Source: Xestospongia muta (taxonomy: Eukaryota > Porifera > Demospongiae > Haplosclerida > Petrosiidae). From it: DNA of 64,000 nucleotides. Below, piece after piece: positions 24,240 through 35,703 of this stretch (positions are counted from its first letter, which is position 1; each line of letters begins with the position of its first letter). Below the pieces are notes generated by a model. The model saw only the letters and a program-made list of their open reading frames with translations, searched no databases and was not told where the DNA came from. The stretch is from assembly GCA_963693285.1 (NCBI GenBank), contig OY848920.1:5469135-5533134 (forward strand), given 5' to 3'. The position numbers and the translations under genes were made by a program.

Positions 24240-25013
24240 TTAGTCTTGCTCAATAGTAATTCCAAGACAGTAATGGAGAGGTCCCATGTCCTTCATCTTG
24301 AATTGTGTTGCCAGGGTTTCTTTTATTCTCGTCATTTCCTCTCGTGTTTTGGTGATTACAATGAGATTGTCCACATAGACTGCAACGATAGTAATTGTGT
24401 CAGCTATTTGGATGTAGACACATGAGTAAGCAGTACTCTGTTTAAATCCAATGGACTCCATGTACTGCCTAAATGCTGTGTTCCAGCATCGTGGTGATTG
24501 CTTGAGACCATACAGCGATTTTTTCAGCTTGCATAGCAGGTGCCTTTTTCCAGGTTGGACATAACCTGCTGGTTGCTCCATGTATATCTCCTCTTCTAGA
24601 CTCCCATTGAGAAATGATGTCACCACATCCATTTGATGAATCAACATATCGTTTTCAACTAGAAAAGCTAGTAGTGCCCTGATTGATGAGAATCGCACCA
24701 CAGGTGAGAACGTTTCCTCATAGTCAATCCCATACTTCTGAGCACAACCCTTAGCAACCAGACGACCTTTGAACCATTCCATTTTACCATCACTTCCATG
24801 TTTGACCTTGAGTACCCAACTGCATCCAATAGGTTTGTGACCACTAGGTAGTTCTACAAGGTCCCATGTTTCATTTTCCATGAGTGATTTGTACTCCTCA
24901 TCAGCAGCTGCTTTCCATTCTTTGGCACAATCACCAGTAAGAGTTTCTTCTATGGTTCTAGGTTCATTGATTTGACACACATGATAGGCAACATGATGAA
25001 CTTCATCATCCAC
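24240..25013 (-). pseudogene. Copia reverse transcriptase fragment
   Basis: 257 open codons covering most of the RT domain. Recognisable motifs are WKAAADEEYKSL, RLVAKGCAQKYGIDYEETF, MDVVTSFLNG, SLYGLKQSPRCW and QFKMKDMG. The catalytic YVDD box reads YVDN, with loss of a metal-binding Asp. The frame also ends at both sides instead of joining integrase and RNase H. Confidence 0.9.
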
Positions 25014-25808
25014 TCATGCTACATCTGCATACTCGTCTTGACCATATCTTACAGGTGGTCTCCTCTGGCATTCTGTACGACACTGATCTTCATTCTGTTG
25101 TTGTTGCTTCTCTTTTAGTTGTTCGTCTTTCTCTTCATTTGAGTTAGTATTCACTTCCACTGTGTACTTTGACTTGGTTACTTCTCTGAGTCCAAAGTCT
25201 GCTTCATTGAATATCACATCACATCTTATGACCACTTGTGAAGTCGTTTCATCCAACAGCCTGTACCCTTTTAACTCCTTACAGTACCCAACGAAACAAA
25301 GCTTCTCTGATTTCTTGTCTAACTTCTGTCGCTTATTATCTGGAATATGAGCATAGGCAATACACCCAAACACTTTCAGGTGACCAATATTTGGTTTTCT
25401 TTCATACCATCGCTCATGTGGTGTTGTTTTGTTCTTAACAGTTGTTGTTGGTGTTCTATTTTGAATATATGCTGCTGTGGCAACTGCTTCAGCCCAATAT
25501 ATGTCGGATAATCAAGCATGAGCTATCATAGATCGAGCTGATTCCATTAGTGTTCAGTTCATTCATTCAGCTACTCCATTTTGTTCCAGTGTGTGAGGTA
25601 CAGTCAGCTCATGACGTATCCCCTTTGACTTTAGATAAGTCTTAAATTCTCCCGACAGATACTCTCCACCATTGTCTGTTTGTATGGCTCCAATTCTTTG
25701 GCGACATTCATTTGTAGTGACTGCCTCGAACTCTTTGAATTTTTCAAACACTTCTGACTTGTGCTTAATGAAGTAAACAGCACAGCAACGTGAATAATCA
25801 TCAATCAA
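25014..25808 (-). pseudogene. Copia integrase core and C-terminal region
   Basis: 25563-25808 holds the rve core: IDDYSR, QTDNGGEYLS and EQNGVAE supply the expected D, D and E positions. 25014-25373 holds the copia GCIAYAHIP...FVGY region that follows the core. In-frame stops lie between and beside the pieces (for example around 25500-25560 and 25810-25915). Confidence 0.85.
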
Positions 25809-26028
25809 GGTTATAAAATATCATCGTCCACCAATTGATTCTGTGGTCATTGGTCCACAAAACATCACTGTGTATCAATTGAAGCTTTCAGGTCGAACAT
25901 ATTTCTCCCACTGGCTTAAATGGGGCTCGATGCATTTTTCCTTTCACACATCCTTCACAAAACGACAGCTTCGATGCTTTTGAGAATCTCATTCCAGTTG
26001 CCAATTTCTTCTGAACAATGTCTTGAAG

Positions 26029-26484
26029 TCACTGTCCATTCACATGCCCTAGCCTTTGACGCCACAGATCCATCTCATTTGTTTCTTTTGATGCTGTTGC
26101 AACTGAGGGTTGTTCTTGAGAGATTGCAGGTTCACAGTTCAAATGATACATCTTTCCTGTTAACAAACCCATACCACATAGCTTTTCTTTCCTGTCTCTA
26201 ATCCAGCATCTGAATTGACCAAATTTTACAATGTTTCCCCTTTCAGCTGCTGCTCTCACAGAAAACAAATTACAGGTCAGCTTGGGAACGTACAGTACTT
26301 CATGAATGACAGACTCTTTTGACTTACTCATTTTGAATAGCATGTTAACCCTAACTTTTCCAATGCCAACAGCATTGACCACATGACCATCGCCCAACCC
26401 AACCTTCTCTGGGTTCTCGAATTCACGGTAATCTGACAACAGTTCTTTATCCTGTGTCATATGACTTGATGCTCCAGAGTCCAC
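26029..26484 (-). pseudogene. Copia protease and GAG-pre-integrase fragment
   Basis: Starts with the aspartic protease active site MDSGASSHMT and continues to LWRQRLGHVNG, the start of the pre-integrase zinc region, where the usual LWHxRLGH has lost its first His. Confidence 0.85.
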
Positions 26485-26499
26485 CAGCCATTTGTCCTT

Positions 26500-27292
26500 T
26501 TAAGAGGAGTCCTCTGAGCCAAGTGACACTGCAAACACTCCTGGACTGGCTGAATCCACGTCTGAGTGTTTTTCTTCTGCAGGTTTGGCTCTATGCGTAG
26601 GTCTTGGTCGTCCTTGTTCTTTCTTTCTTGGACAGTTACGACAAAAGTGACCTTCCTCTCCAAAATCAAAACACTTGAGCCTACTTGCTTGCTTTGTTCT
26701 CTTCTGATGAGCTCCCACTAGCGCTGAGGCTGTGCCACGATTGACACCAGACAACGTACTAGATCTACTTGAGTGTCTGTTTATCTTCTGTTCCTCATGA
26801 ATTAAGGCTTGTTGGACAAAAGTTAATCTCATATCATCAACACGAGCCTCCAGAGCTGTCACCAGGGTAGAATAGCTCTGAGGTAGACTTCCCAGCAATG
26901 TGACCACCTGCTTCTCCTCTGAAATAGGAGCTCCAATTGCTTCTAACCTATCAGTGATTTCCTTCATGTGTTTCAAGTGTGCTTCCATTGATGATCCTTC
27001 TTTCATTTCAGTTCAAAAGTACTGCTTCTTCAGGAAGAGTTTGTTAGCTAGAGTATCTCGCTCAAAATGGTTGCATAGAGAATCCCAGGCTTCCTTTGGT
27101 TGCTCACATGAAGTCACTAAGTACAGCTGTGGAGTACTGATGGCTATAATGATTGTAGAAAAAGTTTTCTGTGATCTCCTTCAACATTCCACCTGTGCCT
27201 GAGCGTTTGCATCTTCTGCAAGTACCTCTGTACCATCTATGAATCCCCACAGTCCTTTTGCCAGCAACAAGTGACACATCAGGAACTTCCAC
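26500..27292 (-). pseudogene. Copia gag fragment
   Basis: 26500-27006 has the UBN2-type gag pattern (LLGSLPQSYSTLVTALEAR) and a CCHC knuckle reading CFDFGEEGHFCRNC, whose second Cys has become Phe. Upstream gag sequence continues in other frames to about 27300. Confidence 0.8.
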
Positions 27293-27466
27293 GTAATCCA
27301 GTTTGAACTGTCCAGCTTGTCAATTGACCACTTTTCATCCACAGTTCCAGCCATTCTTCACAATTGCAATGAATCCAGAAAGGTTTGGTTTGTTTCGTGA
27401 CAACACAGTTCTTCCGAAATTTCTGGCAGAAATAAGTTTCTTCTTTTTGACAGATTTACTTGAAGT

Positions 27467-27480
27467 CTGGGCTCATAACC
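27467..27480 (-). other. Copia primer-binding site (half-tRNA type)
   Basis: Directly inside the 5' LTR the minus strand reads GGTTATGAGCCCAG. This is complementary to the anticodon stem-loop of an initiator-Met-like tRNA (CTGGGCTCATAACC), not to a tRNA 3' end. Drosophila copia uses the same kind of internal-site priming by a tRNA fragment. Confidence 0.65.
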
Positions 27481-27798
27481 TGTTTGCAGGAGCATTTGTA
27501 AATCTGTCACTGAGTTATCTCAATAGACTCTCAGGAAATCAACTATTTTTAAAAATCAAAAAAGGGAATACACAAATCAGATAAGGTCCTACTTAAATAC
27601 ACAACTAAAAAGAGCAGAGCCTCAAGTCATAAGGACAAAGGACCAAAAAAATCATAACAAAAAACACAATAAACAAAGAGATGGCTAAGGGAAGGACAAG
27701 AAGGAAGAGCTAGGATGAGATACATTAATTAAACCTATCAACACATATACAGTAATCAACACAACACACAACTGCCTAATTACACTCATATACCAACA
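27481..27798 (-). repeat. Copia 5' LTR
   Basis: 318 bp, begins TGTTGGTATATGAG and ends CTGCAAACA on the minus strand. Confidence 0.85.
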
Positions 27799-27839
27799 GA
27801 TATCAGTGTTCAATAGACATCCACAAAAAAATATGTTCA

Positions 27840-28235
27840 TAGCATGTGAATCATGCATATGCCTGGAGAGGTGCCTTGAAATTTATCAGTGACAAAGAGC
27901 AGAAATGACAAATCTACAACACACTTCTTGACAAAGAGGATGACAAGAACTTTGAACTACTTTTCAATGAGTTTAGGACACATATTGACAATAATATGAG
28001 TACACAACATTTCACTGAGTACTTCAAGCTAAAGTACAGTCAATGCAAATATCAATGGGCTAAATGTTAGGAAAAAGTGCTGGTATCAACACCAACATGT
28101 CTGTTTATCCATTCCACCACACACTAAAGTATATGAAATTAAAGTCAAAATCAATCAATGTGTTCATCTGCTCATGAAGATAGCAAAAGACAAAGCTTTT
28201 GAAAGACTAATAAAATTAGAGAAGGGGAAGATATC
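27840..28235 (+). pseudogene. Relic of a transposase-like gene
   Basis: Several short frames together resemble the C-terminal part of a family of MULE/SWIM-type transposase-derived proteins. The pieces are LLFNEFRTHIDNN, FTEYFKLKYSQCKYQWAKC and ERLIKLEKGK, in colinear order but broken by stops and frame changes. It lies between the copia and gypsy elements. The assignment rests on pattern memory only. Confidence 0.35.
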
Positions 28236-28334
28236 TTTTCAAATAGGTATCATTAACAATAGACATGTACATATTATAAAAGTTTCAATACAAGCTGTAA
28301 CAGAAACTCGGTTTAATGAATAGACAGTTACCTC

Positions 28335-30008
28335 TGTAATAACTTTGTCATTTGAAATAACCAAGATTGATAGTGGTACAGCAAGAAATTTGACAGGGAA
28401 AGATAACAAAACAAAAAAATAAACATATGTAGCAACCACCAACTGAGCATGCTCACAATATAACTATATCTAATAAACATAATAATGACAAATTAACACA
28501 CACACACCAATGCACAATTCAATACATTTCATTCCTCCTCACTTAATTAACAGAGTCTAAAAGTATCTGGAGGTTTTTGAATACATGTAGGATAAAATAA
28601 ATTGAATGAAAATGACTAAGGAGTATTGGATACAGCAAAAATTAAGTTGGTTTCACAATTGGAAGATGGAACAATGACACCAGTAGTGCTTGATGTAACA
28701 GATTCTTCAGCAGGTTGTAATATTTCAATTGCATCATCATCATTCAGCTTAGAGGTTATATCAACAGAGTTAGATCTTGCACCAACTACTAAATTTCTCC
28801 TGTGACTGTGCCCATCATAAGACTGTTTCTGGACACTCTGTTTCTCCAATACTTGCTTTTCACAGTCTGGTTTTAGGAGATCTACTACAGTTTTGATATG
28901 ACAATTGAAAATATGATACTCAGGGGCAATCCTCTAACAGCATGAGCATGAGGTTTTGAGTGATACTTTAGGAAAAACTGGACAACTTAATTGTGTTGAC
29001 CAGACCTTTTATGTCTCCATCCTGCCATAATTGATTTCTTCAAGGTTTGCACAATTCTCTCTCCTGCACTGTTTGTTGGTAGGTGATACAGAGCCATTCC
29101 ACAATATTTGATGCTGTTGCATTTAAGAAATAGTTGATGGACAGAACTGAATCGTGGACCATTGTCTGAGACTAATTGATCCGGTAGGCCATATGCTGCA
29201 AATATTTCAATTGTCTTTGAAGCGGTGGTAGAGATCATTTCATAGACTTCTCGCCACTTGTTGTAGGTGTCGACTACAATAAAATACATTTACCATTCAG
29301 TGGACCAGTAAAGTCCACTTAGATTCTAACCCAAGGCTTAGCAGGCCATAACCATGGGTTTAAAGGTGATTTAATAGGAGATGGTTTGACAGGTAGACAA
29401 GGCTCACATGATGTTACTATGGTGTCTAAATTGGAATCTAGTTCTGGCCACTATACATGACTTCTTGCAATAGATTTTATTTGACTAATACTTGCCACAA
29501 AATCAGCAATAGTTTCCCTTATCTTTTTGTTACACTGGTAAAAATGTCAGCATTCAGCAATAATAATGGGAGCAGGTTCAAAATGATATTCCATTTTCTT
29601 CATCAGGTCCTCTAAAACTGGTCTTGAGGTTTGCAAGGCTGGTAATAGTCAATAAGGAGACCATAATTCTTCCCTCCTATAACAATAAGAATAACAGGCA
29701 CTTTCTCTCTCCAGTTACGCTGTTAGCATTAAAGTATAATTTTAGTCTCTCAACATAAGTAGAGAACACTCAGTCTCTGGCGAGAACTCATGGATTTTCC
29801 CAACATTAGACGTTTGGTCACCCTCGTCACCAATTGTGATAACTTTGTCTTTTTAAATAACCAAGATTGATAGAGATACAACAAGAACTAACACAACAAA
29901 AAGGAAACATATGGAGCAACTACCAATTGAACATTCTCACAAAATATTTATATCTAATAAACATAATATTGACAAATTAACACACATACTGATGTATAAT
30001 TCAATATA
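28335..30008 (-). mobile_element. Internally deleted Ty3/gypsy LTR retrotransposon
   Basis: Two related LTRs lie at about 28335-28526 (3') and 29835-30008 (5'). Inside the 5' LTR the minus strand shows TTGGTGACGAGGGTGACC as primer-binding site, and GAGGAGGAATGAAA precedes the 3' LTR as polypurine tract. The interior is only 1.3 kb. A gag-like stretch (about 29460-29610) runs almost directly into the integrase linker and core, so protease, reverse transcriptase and RNase H have been deleted. The remaining frames contain stops, so it is a non-functional relic. Confidence 0.8.
28616..29289 (-). pseudogene. Gypsy integrase fragment
   Basis: 28987-29289 has the gypsy integrase core: DTYNKWREVY, QLVSDNGPRFSS and PTNSAGERIVQTLKK. 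28616-28849 holds the following linker and C-terminal part (QKQSYDGHSHRRNLVVGAR). A frame break separates the two. Confidence 0.8.
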
Positions 30009-30113
30009 CTACAACCTCTACATCAAAACCTGAAAACCACTATACCATCAAGAAACAACAAACAATTAGTCAAAATTGACATATACAATGCAAATAAAAA
30101 TGCACTAAAGTGC

Positions 30114-31300
30114 TTAACCTCGCTGCGGTGCCCAGTGTAAACCTATACTGCAGAGTGCATGTAACATGTACATTTAAGATTGGACAAGGTGTGGTCAAAG
30201 TATTGATAGGATCACGTGATGTACATTACAAACTGTTGTTTGATGACTTAGCATTTCTCTTCAATCAAAGGAAAAAAAAGCTTTGTCGTTTACTGAGTAC
30301 ATTGCACTCTGATTGACACGTCTGTGAAGCTGTAACTGAGTAAGTAATAGTATCATTCAATTGCCAAACAAAATTAAGTGCTAGAATCGTGATGAATGTT
30401 TCTCTGAGCCTTTACATGATGCTTTAAAATGTTTCAATATTTCATAAACAAAATTTATTGTAAGTTGAAAATGAAGCATTCTTTGAAAATGTCCCGTAGT
30501 ACAAATATAAATCGATATATTATCTATAAGGAGCAGTTTTTTCAATGCTTTGAGAAGTTTCCTGAATGCGTTACTTCGCTCCAAGTCCATAAAACACTTT
30601 TCAGAACTTTTCTAATGATTGCTTCGACCAACAGCCTTCTGTCTCGCTGATCTTTATTCCTCTGAGATTGTTTACAACATACTAAAAAATCTCCACGTTA
30701 CGGTTTTTACTTTTTGAGAAACAGCACTTGACCTCTGAAGCCTGTTAAAATGTTTCAATATTTCATATACAAAATTTATTTTAACTTGAAAATGAAGCAT
30801 TCTTTGGAAACGTCCCATAGTACAAATATAAATCGATATAATATCTATTAGTAGCAGATTTTCAGTGCTTTGAGATGTTTCCTGAACACGTTACTTCACT
30901 CCAAGTCCATAAAACACTTTTCAAAACTTTTCTAATGATTGCTTTGACCAATGGCTTTCTGTCTTGCTGATCCGTATTCCTCTGAGATTGTTTACAACAT
31001 ACTAAAAAATCTCCACGTTAAGCTTTTTACTTTTCAAGAAACAGCACTTGACCTCTGCAGCCTGAAAATTCTTTTGCGAGTTTTAAGCTTCTGTATTTCT
31101 TGATGATGTTCTTGATACTACTGTTGTAAAGTCCACGTGTTTTTCTATTCGTTGCTAAACGTTGGTAGCACCTAACGCTTTAATTACCAAGTTATAGCAG
31201 TTCAAAAAACAACCCCGGTAACAGACACACGCACACACACACACACACACACTGACAGACTACAGTACCCTCACTATGCACCCACGCACAGCGAGGTTAA
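30114..31300. mobile_element. Non-autonomous TTAA-bounded element with short inverted ends
   Basis: The left end TTAACCTCGCTGCG and the right end CGCACAGCGAGGTTAA are inverted copies, and both outer tetranucleotides are TTAA. That fits piggyBac-type TTAA targeting, or TTAA may be part of the repeat. The inside holds two tandem copies of a unit of about 320 bp and a CA microsatellite (31228-31250). No transposase frame is present, so it would need help from elsewhere. Confidence 0.6.
30427..31065. repeat. Tandem pair of ~320-bp repeats
   Basis: 30427-30745 and 30748-31065 are about 90% alike. Shared landmarks are AACATACTAAAAAATCTCCA and AGAAACAGCACTTGACCTCT. A shorter relative lies at 5640-5770. 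Confidence 0.75.
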
Positions 31301-31981
31301 AAATACAACATTTATGTACACAAGTATAAATGTTCATGTCTTGACTCTCTTCTCAATGTACAAATGTGTAAACATATTCACCTTGTTATTAAGTATTTAA
31401 ACTCTCTCCTGAATCATATTACTGTAGAACCATCAAATGTCCCTATGAACTAACTCAATCATTGGAATAAGGGAATATTCCATGAACAGCTGCCATGAAA
31501 GAAGACATACAGAGAGATATGAATTATCTTAATCCATTATTAGATTAATGTACATATAAAGATATCCTGCAACAAATAAGAAATATAAAAGCAGCATTAA
31601 ATCTTTGAAGTCAATAACAAAAGTATCATCTAGATTTAAAAGAATATCAAATAAGCCAGCAAACAAAGCACCATCTCTACAAAAGTAATTGTTCTATTTA
31701 AAAACATTATAAGACTCTATCAACAAAAATTGCTAAACCAATCACCACCAAAAAATGACCTAAAACAGTCACTTCTATCAAAACTCCAATCACCCAATTT
31801 ACACCGTAAACACAGATCTTAAGATGTGATAATGATATTAAAATTGTAAAACAATTGAATGCTGTTGCATGCATAATTATGTACACGAAATTGAGGATAA
31901 TAGTCAATATTACAGTTGTGACATGAACAATGAATTTGTTACTATGCTGTATATAATTCTTGTGCCATAGAAATTGTAGTC
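31301..31981. other. Intergenic, no gene seen
   Basis: A+T-rich with short frames only; no domain, repeat family or RNA signature recognised. Confidence 0.5.
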
Positions 31982-32314
31982 ATGACTATCGATCAAAGAC
32001 ATATCGAAACCTTGTTGCAACATGGACAACTAATTACAACAAATAGCCTTTTAACATCATTACCAGATGACATCATTGACAACACCATTAAGGATGTGAA
32101 CCATTATTTCATTGGTGATGCCTGGTAGGATTACAGAGAGGTATACCAAAATATTCAAAGAATTATTTTACATGTTTTTTGTACAGTAAATGAAAAGAAA
32201 TATGAAGGGGTCTGCAAACTATACAACAATGTTTCTACAACAATGAATATGATACAATGTGATTATGTGAAGAGTGCTATCACTGGTACATTTATCAAGC
32301 CAAAGAATGTATAA
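31982..32314 (+). pseudogene. Unrecognised 110-codon frame with one internal stop
   Basis: ATG at 31982 opens a frame ending at TAA 32314 with a single in-frame TAG after MTIDQRHIETLL...FIGDAW. Codons on both sides of the stop look ordinary and the composition is protein-like. It could be a decayed exon or two short exons. No family is recognised. Confidence 0.3.
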
Positions 32315-32779
32315 ATTAAACATGTTTTGTAGCTCAATAATCGTTTGATCCAACATACAATTACAATAATTTCACTTACATTCAATAGGTCCTGTGTTAA
32401 CATCAAACATCATCCCACTTATGAATTTTATTGTGATATGTGTTTAACATCTAAGAAGACAAGACAAACACATCATAAATCTAACAACATCCATACTCAA
32501 TACAACAATAGCTTCATTAATAGACTATCTTATCTTGAATAGTCAAATACACAGTATACGATTCATGAATGTTCATGTGATGACTGAAATGTTCACATGA
32601 TACAACCAAAATAATCAAACAAATCTTATATAAATATTAAGTGCTTCATTCCTGTGACTGACGACTTTCGTTAGAGTATACTTACACCCAAATTACTAAG
32701 CCACACCAACAAACATAAGACAATAAACATAAGACTAACTACTAGCTCCACAGCCATACCCACTCACTATTCTGGGTGT

Positions 32780-34570
32780 AGCTTATTATGACCACACCTC
32801 ATATTTTAATTAATACCCTACCTAGGTCAGCACAGCCTGACTACAAGTACCACACCTATTCATCAAGCTTCAGTAGACACACCTACTAACTATCGGCTGT
32901 GGCTTATTTTGACCACACCTTATATTTTAATTAATGCTCTAGGTCAGCTCAGAATAGCCTTAGGATATATGGGGCCTAATGGGAGAGGAAATGAGATTAC
33001 TAATTACTTGCTTGTGACTCCTCACTCTTCTCTCTGATATACTCACCTTTGTCCTTTGCTCTAGAGGATATAAATGTATAGTACTTTACTTACAAATACA
33101 AAGTACAAACTTTACAACAGTTGAATGTACCACTTTCAATGATATACTGCCAAAGAATAGACTTTATGACCTCATGAAAGATACAAGTGAACTTACATCC
33201 TTAGTACAGAGACAAATGAGGCAGTGACCCCTAGCCAAAAGATCTCCAGAAAAACTTGAGAAAAGAAGAAAAAGTATGAAATAGTATATAATAAAAATTA
33301 TAAAATAAAGTATACATTATTGTTACCTCTATCTTACAACTACAACCCCTAGTTCATGAATCCCAACAATGCTATATAAATAAAACAAAAACAAGAAACA
33401 ACAATGTGTCATAAACTCATAAGTTAACATAATGTACACTATAAACTTACACCTTTTGATAGTGAGATGAATGAGTCCTTGAGATCCCATAGTCCAAGAC
33501 AGCTATATAAAAAAACTGCAATTATGTAATATAGGGTAACATTTCATTATAATATATCGAGAGTATATCATTTGAGAGTGATACATTCGATGGTCATACA
33601 TTCGGTAGTATCACAACATAAAATTACTAAAACAATATTGTACAGTGTCATTATAAATAAGAAACCTACATTTTATGAAGAGTATAATATATGTGTGTAT
33701 ATGTGACTGAATAGAAAAACTAAATACAATGATAACTTATACAGTGCTATTACAATCTTACCAACAGCATAAACTATAATGTTTAGTAATCATTACATCA
33801 GTATGAAAAAACATCCAGATAGTTAACAAGTACATAACATAAACACAAACCAAACATCCTACAGAATAAGAAATCATATAATCACTGAATATTATTGAGT
33901 GAGTGTGTCACTACATTATGATAACATGTTATATCTGCTAGCAACCCACAACACAAAACACTCTGAAAGTGAACTGGTATCTACATTATTGTATAAAGTT
34001 ACTTATAACTAACCTTTTATTGCTATTAGTATAAAATCCTATGAAGAAAAAGAGAACATGACAATATTGAGCTGACAATTCTTCCTTGTTTTTACCCAAA
34101 CCTGTTCTTATTACCAATAGCATATAAATACTGTTTGATCAACAAGTATAATAATACTCAATTTATATGTGTGCCTTATATTAAGGTAAAAAGAGATTGT
34201 CATGTAACAAATTACTACTGTATACCATGTGCCTATTCTCACTGATAAATAAAGACTAAACATGGTATTTGACTAACATTTATCTGTAGTCTTACTGTAG
34301 TCTGAGAACACATATTGACAAAGAATTAAACAACATTAAATAGAATTAATTCTTACAAATATTTTAGTCATCAGGCTGTTCCTAATAACACAGACATTGG
34401 CTGACCAGTTTTACAAACTCAGTACAAACCTGTGATACACAGTGAAAAACACAAGATTATATATATAACAATCTTACATATGCTTCATTATCAAGGACAT
34501 AGAACATAAACTTGACTATATATTCTACTTCAATAATACCTGTGAACTAGAAACGTATCAATGTTGTAAG
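32780..34570 (-). repeat. Left arm of a large inverted duplication
   Basis: Read on the minus strand from about 34570 down to 32780, this arm is colinear with the plus strand from about 34826 up to 39120. The order is shared proximal sequence (34430-34570), an ACCGAATGTA minisatellite (33540-33615), two exon-like units each starting after TATAG (about 33340-33395 and 33450-33505), then CTCTAGAGCAAAGGACAAAG followed by a GTGAGTAT donor (33046-33066), and finally the GTGTGGTCAAAATAAGCCAC region (32780-32930). The arm has two exon-like units where the right arm has twenty. The first of them contains a stop, so this arm looks decayed. Confidence 0.65.
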
Positions 34571-34825
34571 GTAGTATGAGACAACTTCCATTCTTCATCA
34601 CTTCTTGTAGTTGCAATTCAATATTATGGCGGCACTCTACATGCTCACGTGAATTGTAGTATACTGATGTAATGTACGAACTCAGTATACTACTACTCTG
34701 ACCTGTAGTATACTGAGTCAGTATACTACTAATCACGTGATTATGTACAGTTTGGCGCAAAAATATTAAAATACTGTGATTGCTACTGCAGGAATTGAAG
34801 AAGGATTAAAGTTCCCTCATTCTAC
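34571..34825. promoter_or_regulatory. Palindrome-rich centre, possible two-way promoter
   Basis: The spacer between the two arms. It contains ATGGCGGC within a YY1-like context (34626), repeated AGTATACTACTA palindromes (34660-34730), an AATCACGTGATT E-box palindrome (34731-34742) and an E2F-like TTTGGCGC (34751). Its position between divergent copies suggests a shared start region for both strands. Confidence 0.4.
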
Positions 34826-35703
34826 ATTACAAGATTGATATGTTTCTAGTTCACAGGTGTTAATGGAGTAGAATATATAATTAGGTTTATGTCTTAACTT
34901 ATAGATAATGAAGGTTATGTAAGACTGCAGTATAATTAATGTTGTGTTTTCTCTCTGTGTATCACTGATTTATACTGAGTGTGTACAATTCGTTAGCCAG
35001 AAGTCCACTCCTTCTTATCAATAGGAACTGACTGGGATTTATATACTGGCACTGGTCTGTGGAATATTTGTAAGAGTCTAGCCTATTATAGGCTAGACTA
35101 AAATGTTGTACAATGTTCTATCAATATTATAGGTTGTAATCTTCTGCACTCTATAAACAATAGGTCAGTCAACTTTATATTACTCCTTGAATTAATTGTG
35201 TCTGTCTATCACACTAATCATGAACACCTCGTTCTATTAAATATCTCACAATACTACATCTACAGGTATTAAATGTTACACATCTAGATTGTAGATTAAC
35301 TTATACAATAGTTCTTTATGTTACAATGTCAACATAGGGTGACTACTGCAAGAGTAAGTATTTTCTCATATAATATTGTTGTGTTCTCTTTTTTATAGAG
35401 CTAATACTATCTTCTGGATAATAATGAAGGTTAAATGAATATTCTTGTTTTATATTCAGGTTTTTAGAACATGTTAGATAACATCCAGTTTTTACTTAGG
35501 TTTTGTCTTATGAAAACTCAACATCACATGGTAACAATCTATTACACAGTAGTACATTCAAATATACTTACTGATAATATGATTTCTTTTTCTTCAAGAT
35601 ATACAGCTTCAATATCAGTGCAATGGTATATTTATTTAATATCATATTGTATGCTTAAACAGTATTACCTGATCTTATATTTTATACATACACATACATG
35701 CAG

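Larger units (their letters stand above)
23474..27798 (-). mobile_element. Decayed Ty1/copia LTR retrotransposon
   Basis: The minus-strand element has LTRs at 27481-27798 (5') and 23474-23794 (3'), each beginning TGTTGGTATATGAG and ending CTGCAAACA on that strand. A primer-binding site adjoins the 5' LTR and a polypurine tract adjoins the 3' LTR. Coding pieces follow in the copia order gag, protease, integrase, reverse transcriptase, RNase H. They are split into many frames by stops and indels, and key residues are lost, so the copy is dead. The two LTRs differ at roughly twenty sites, so the insertion is not young. The 5-bp flanks (TGGTT and GATAT) do not match, so no target duplication is visible. 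Confidence 0.9.

Noticed and set aside
27467..27480. Piece of a tRNA gene
   Set aside because: Only the anticodon stem-loop is present and it abuts an LTR, so it is a primer-binding site.
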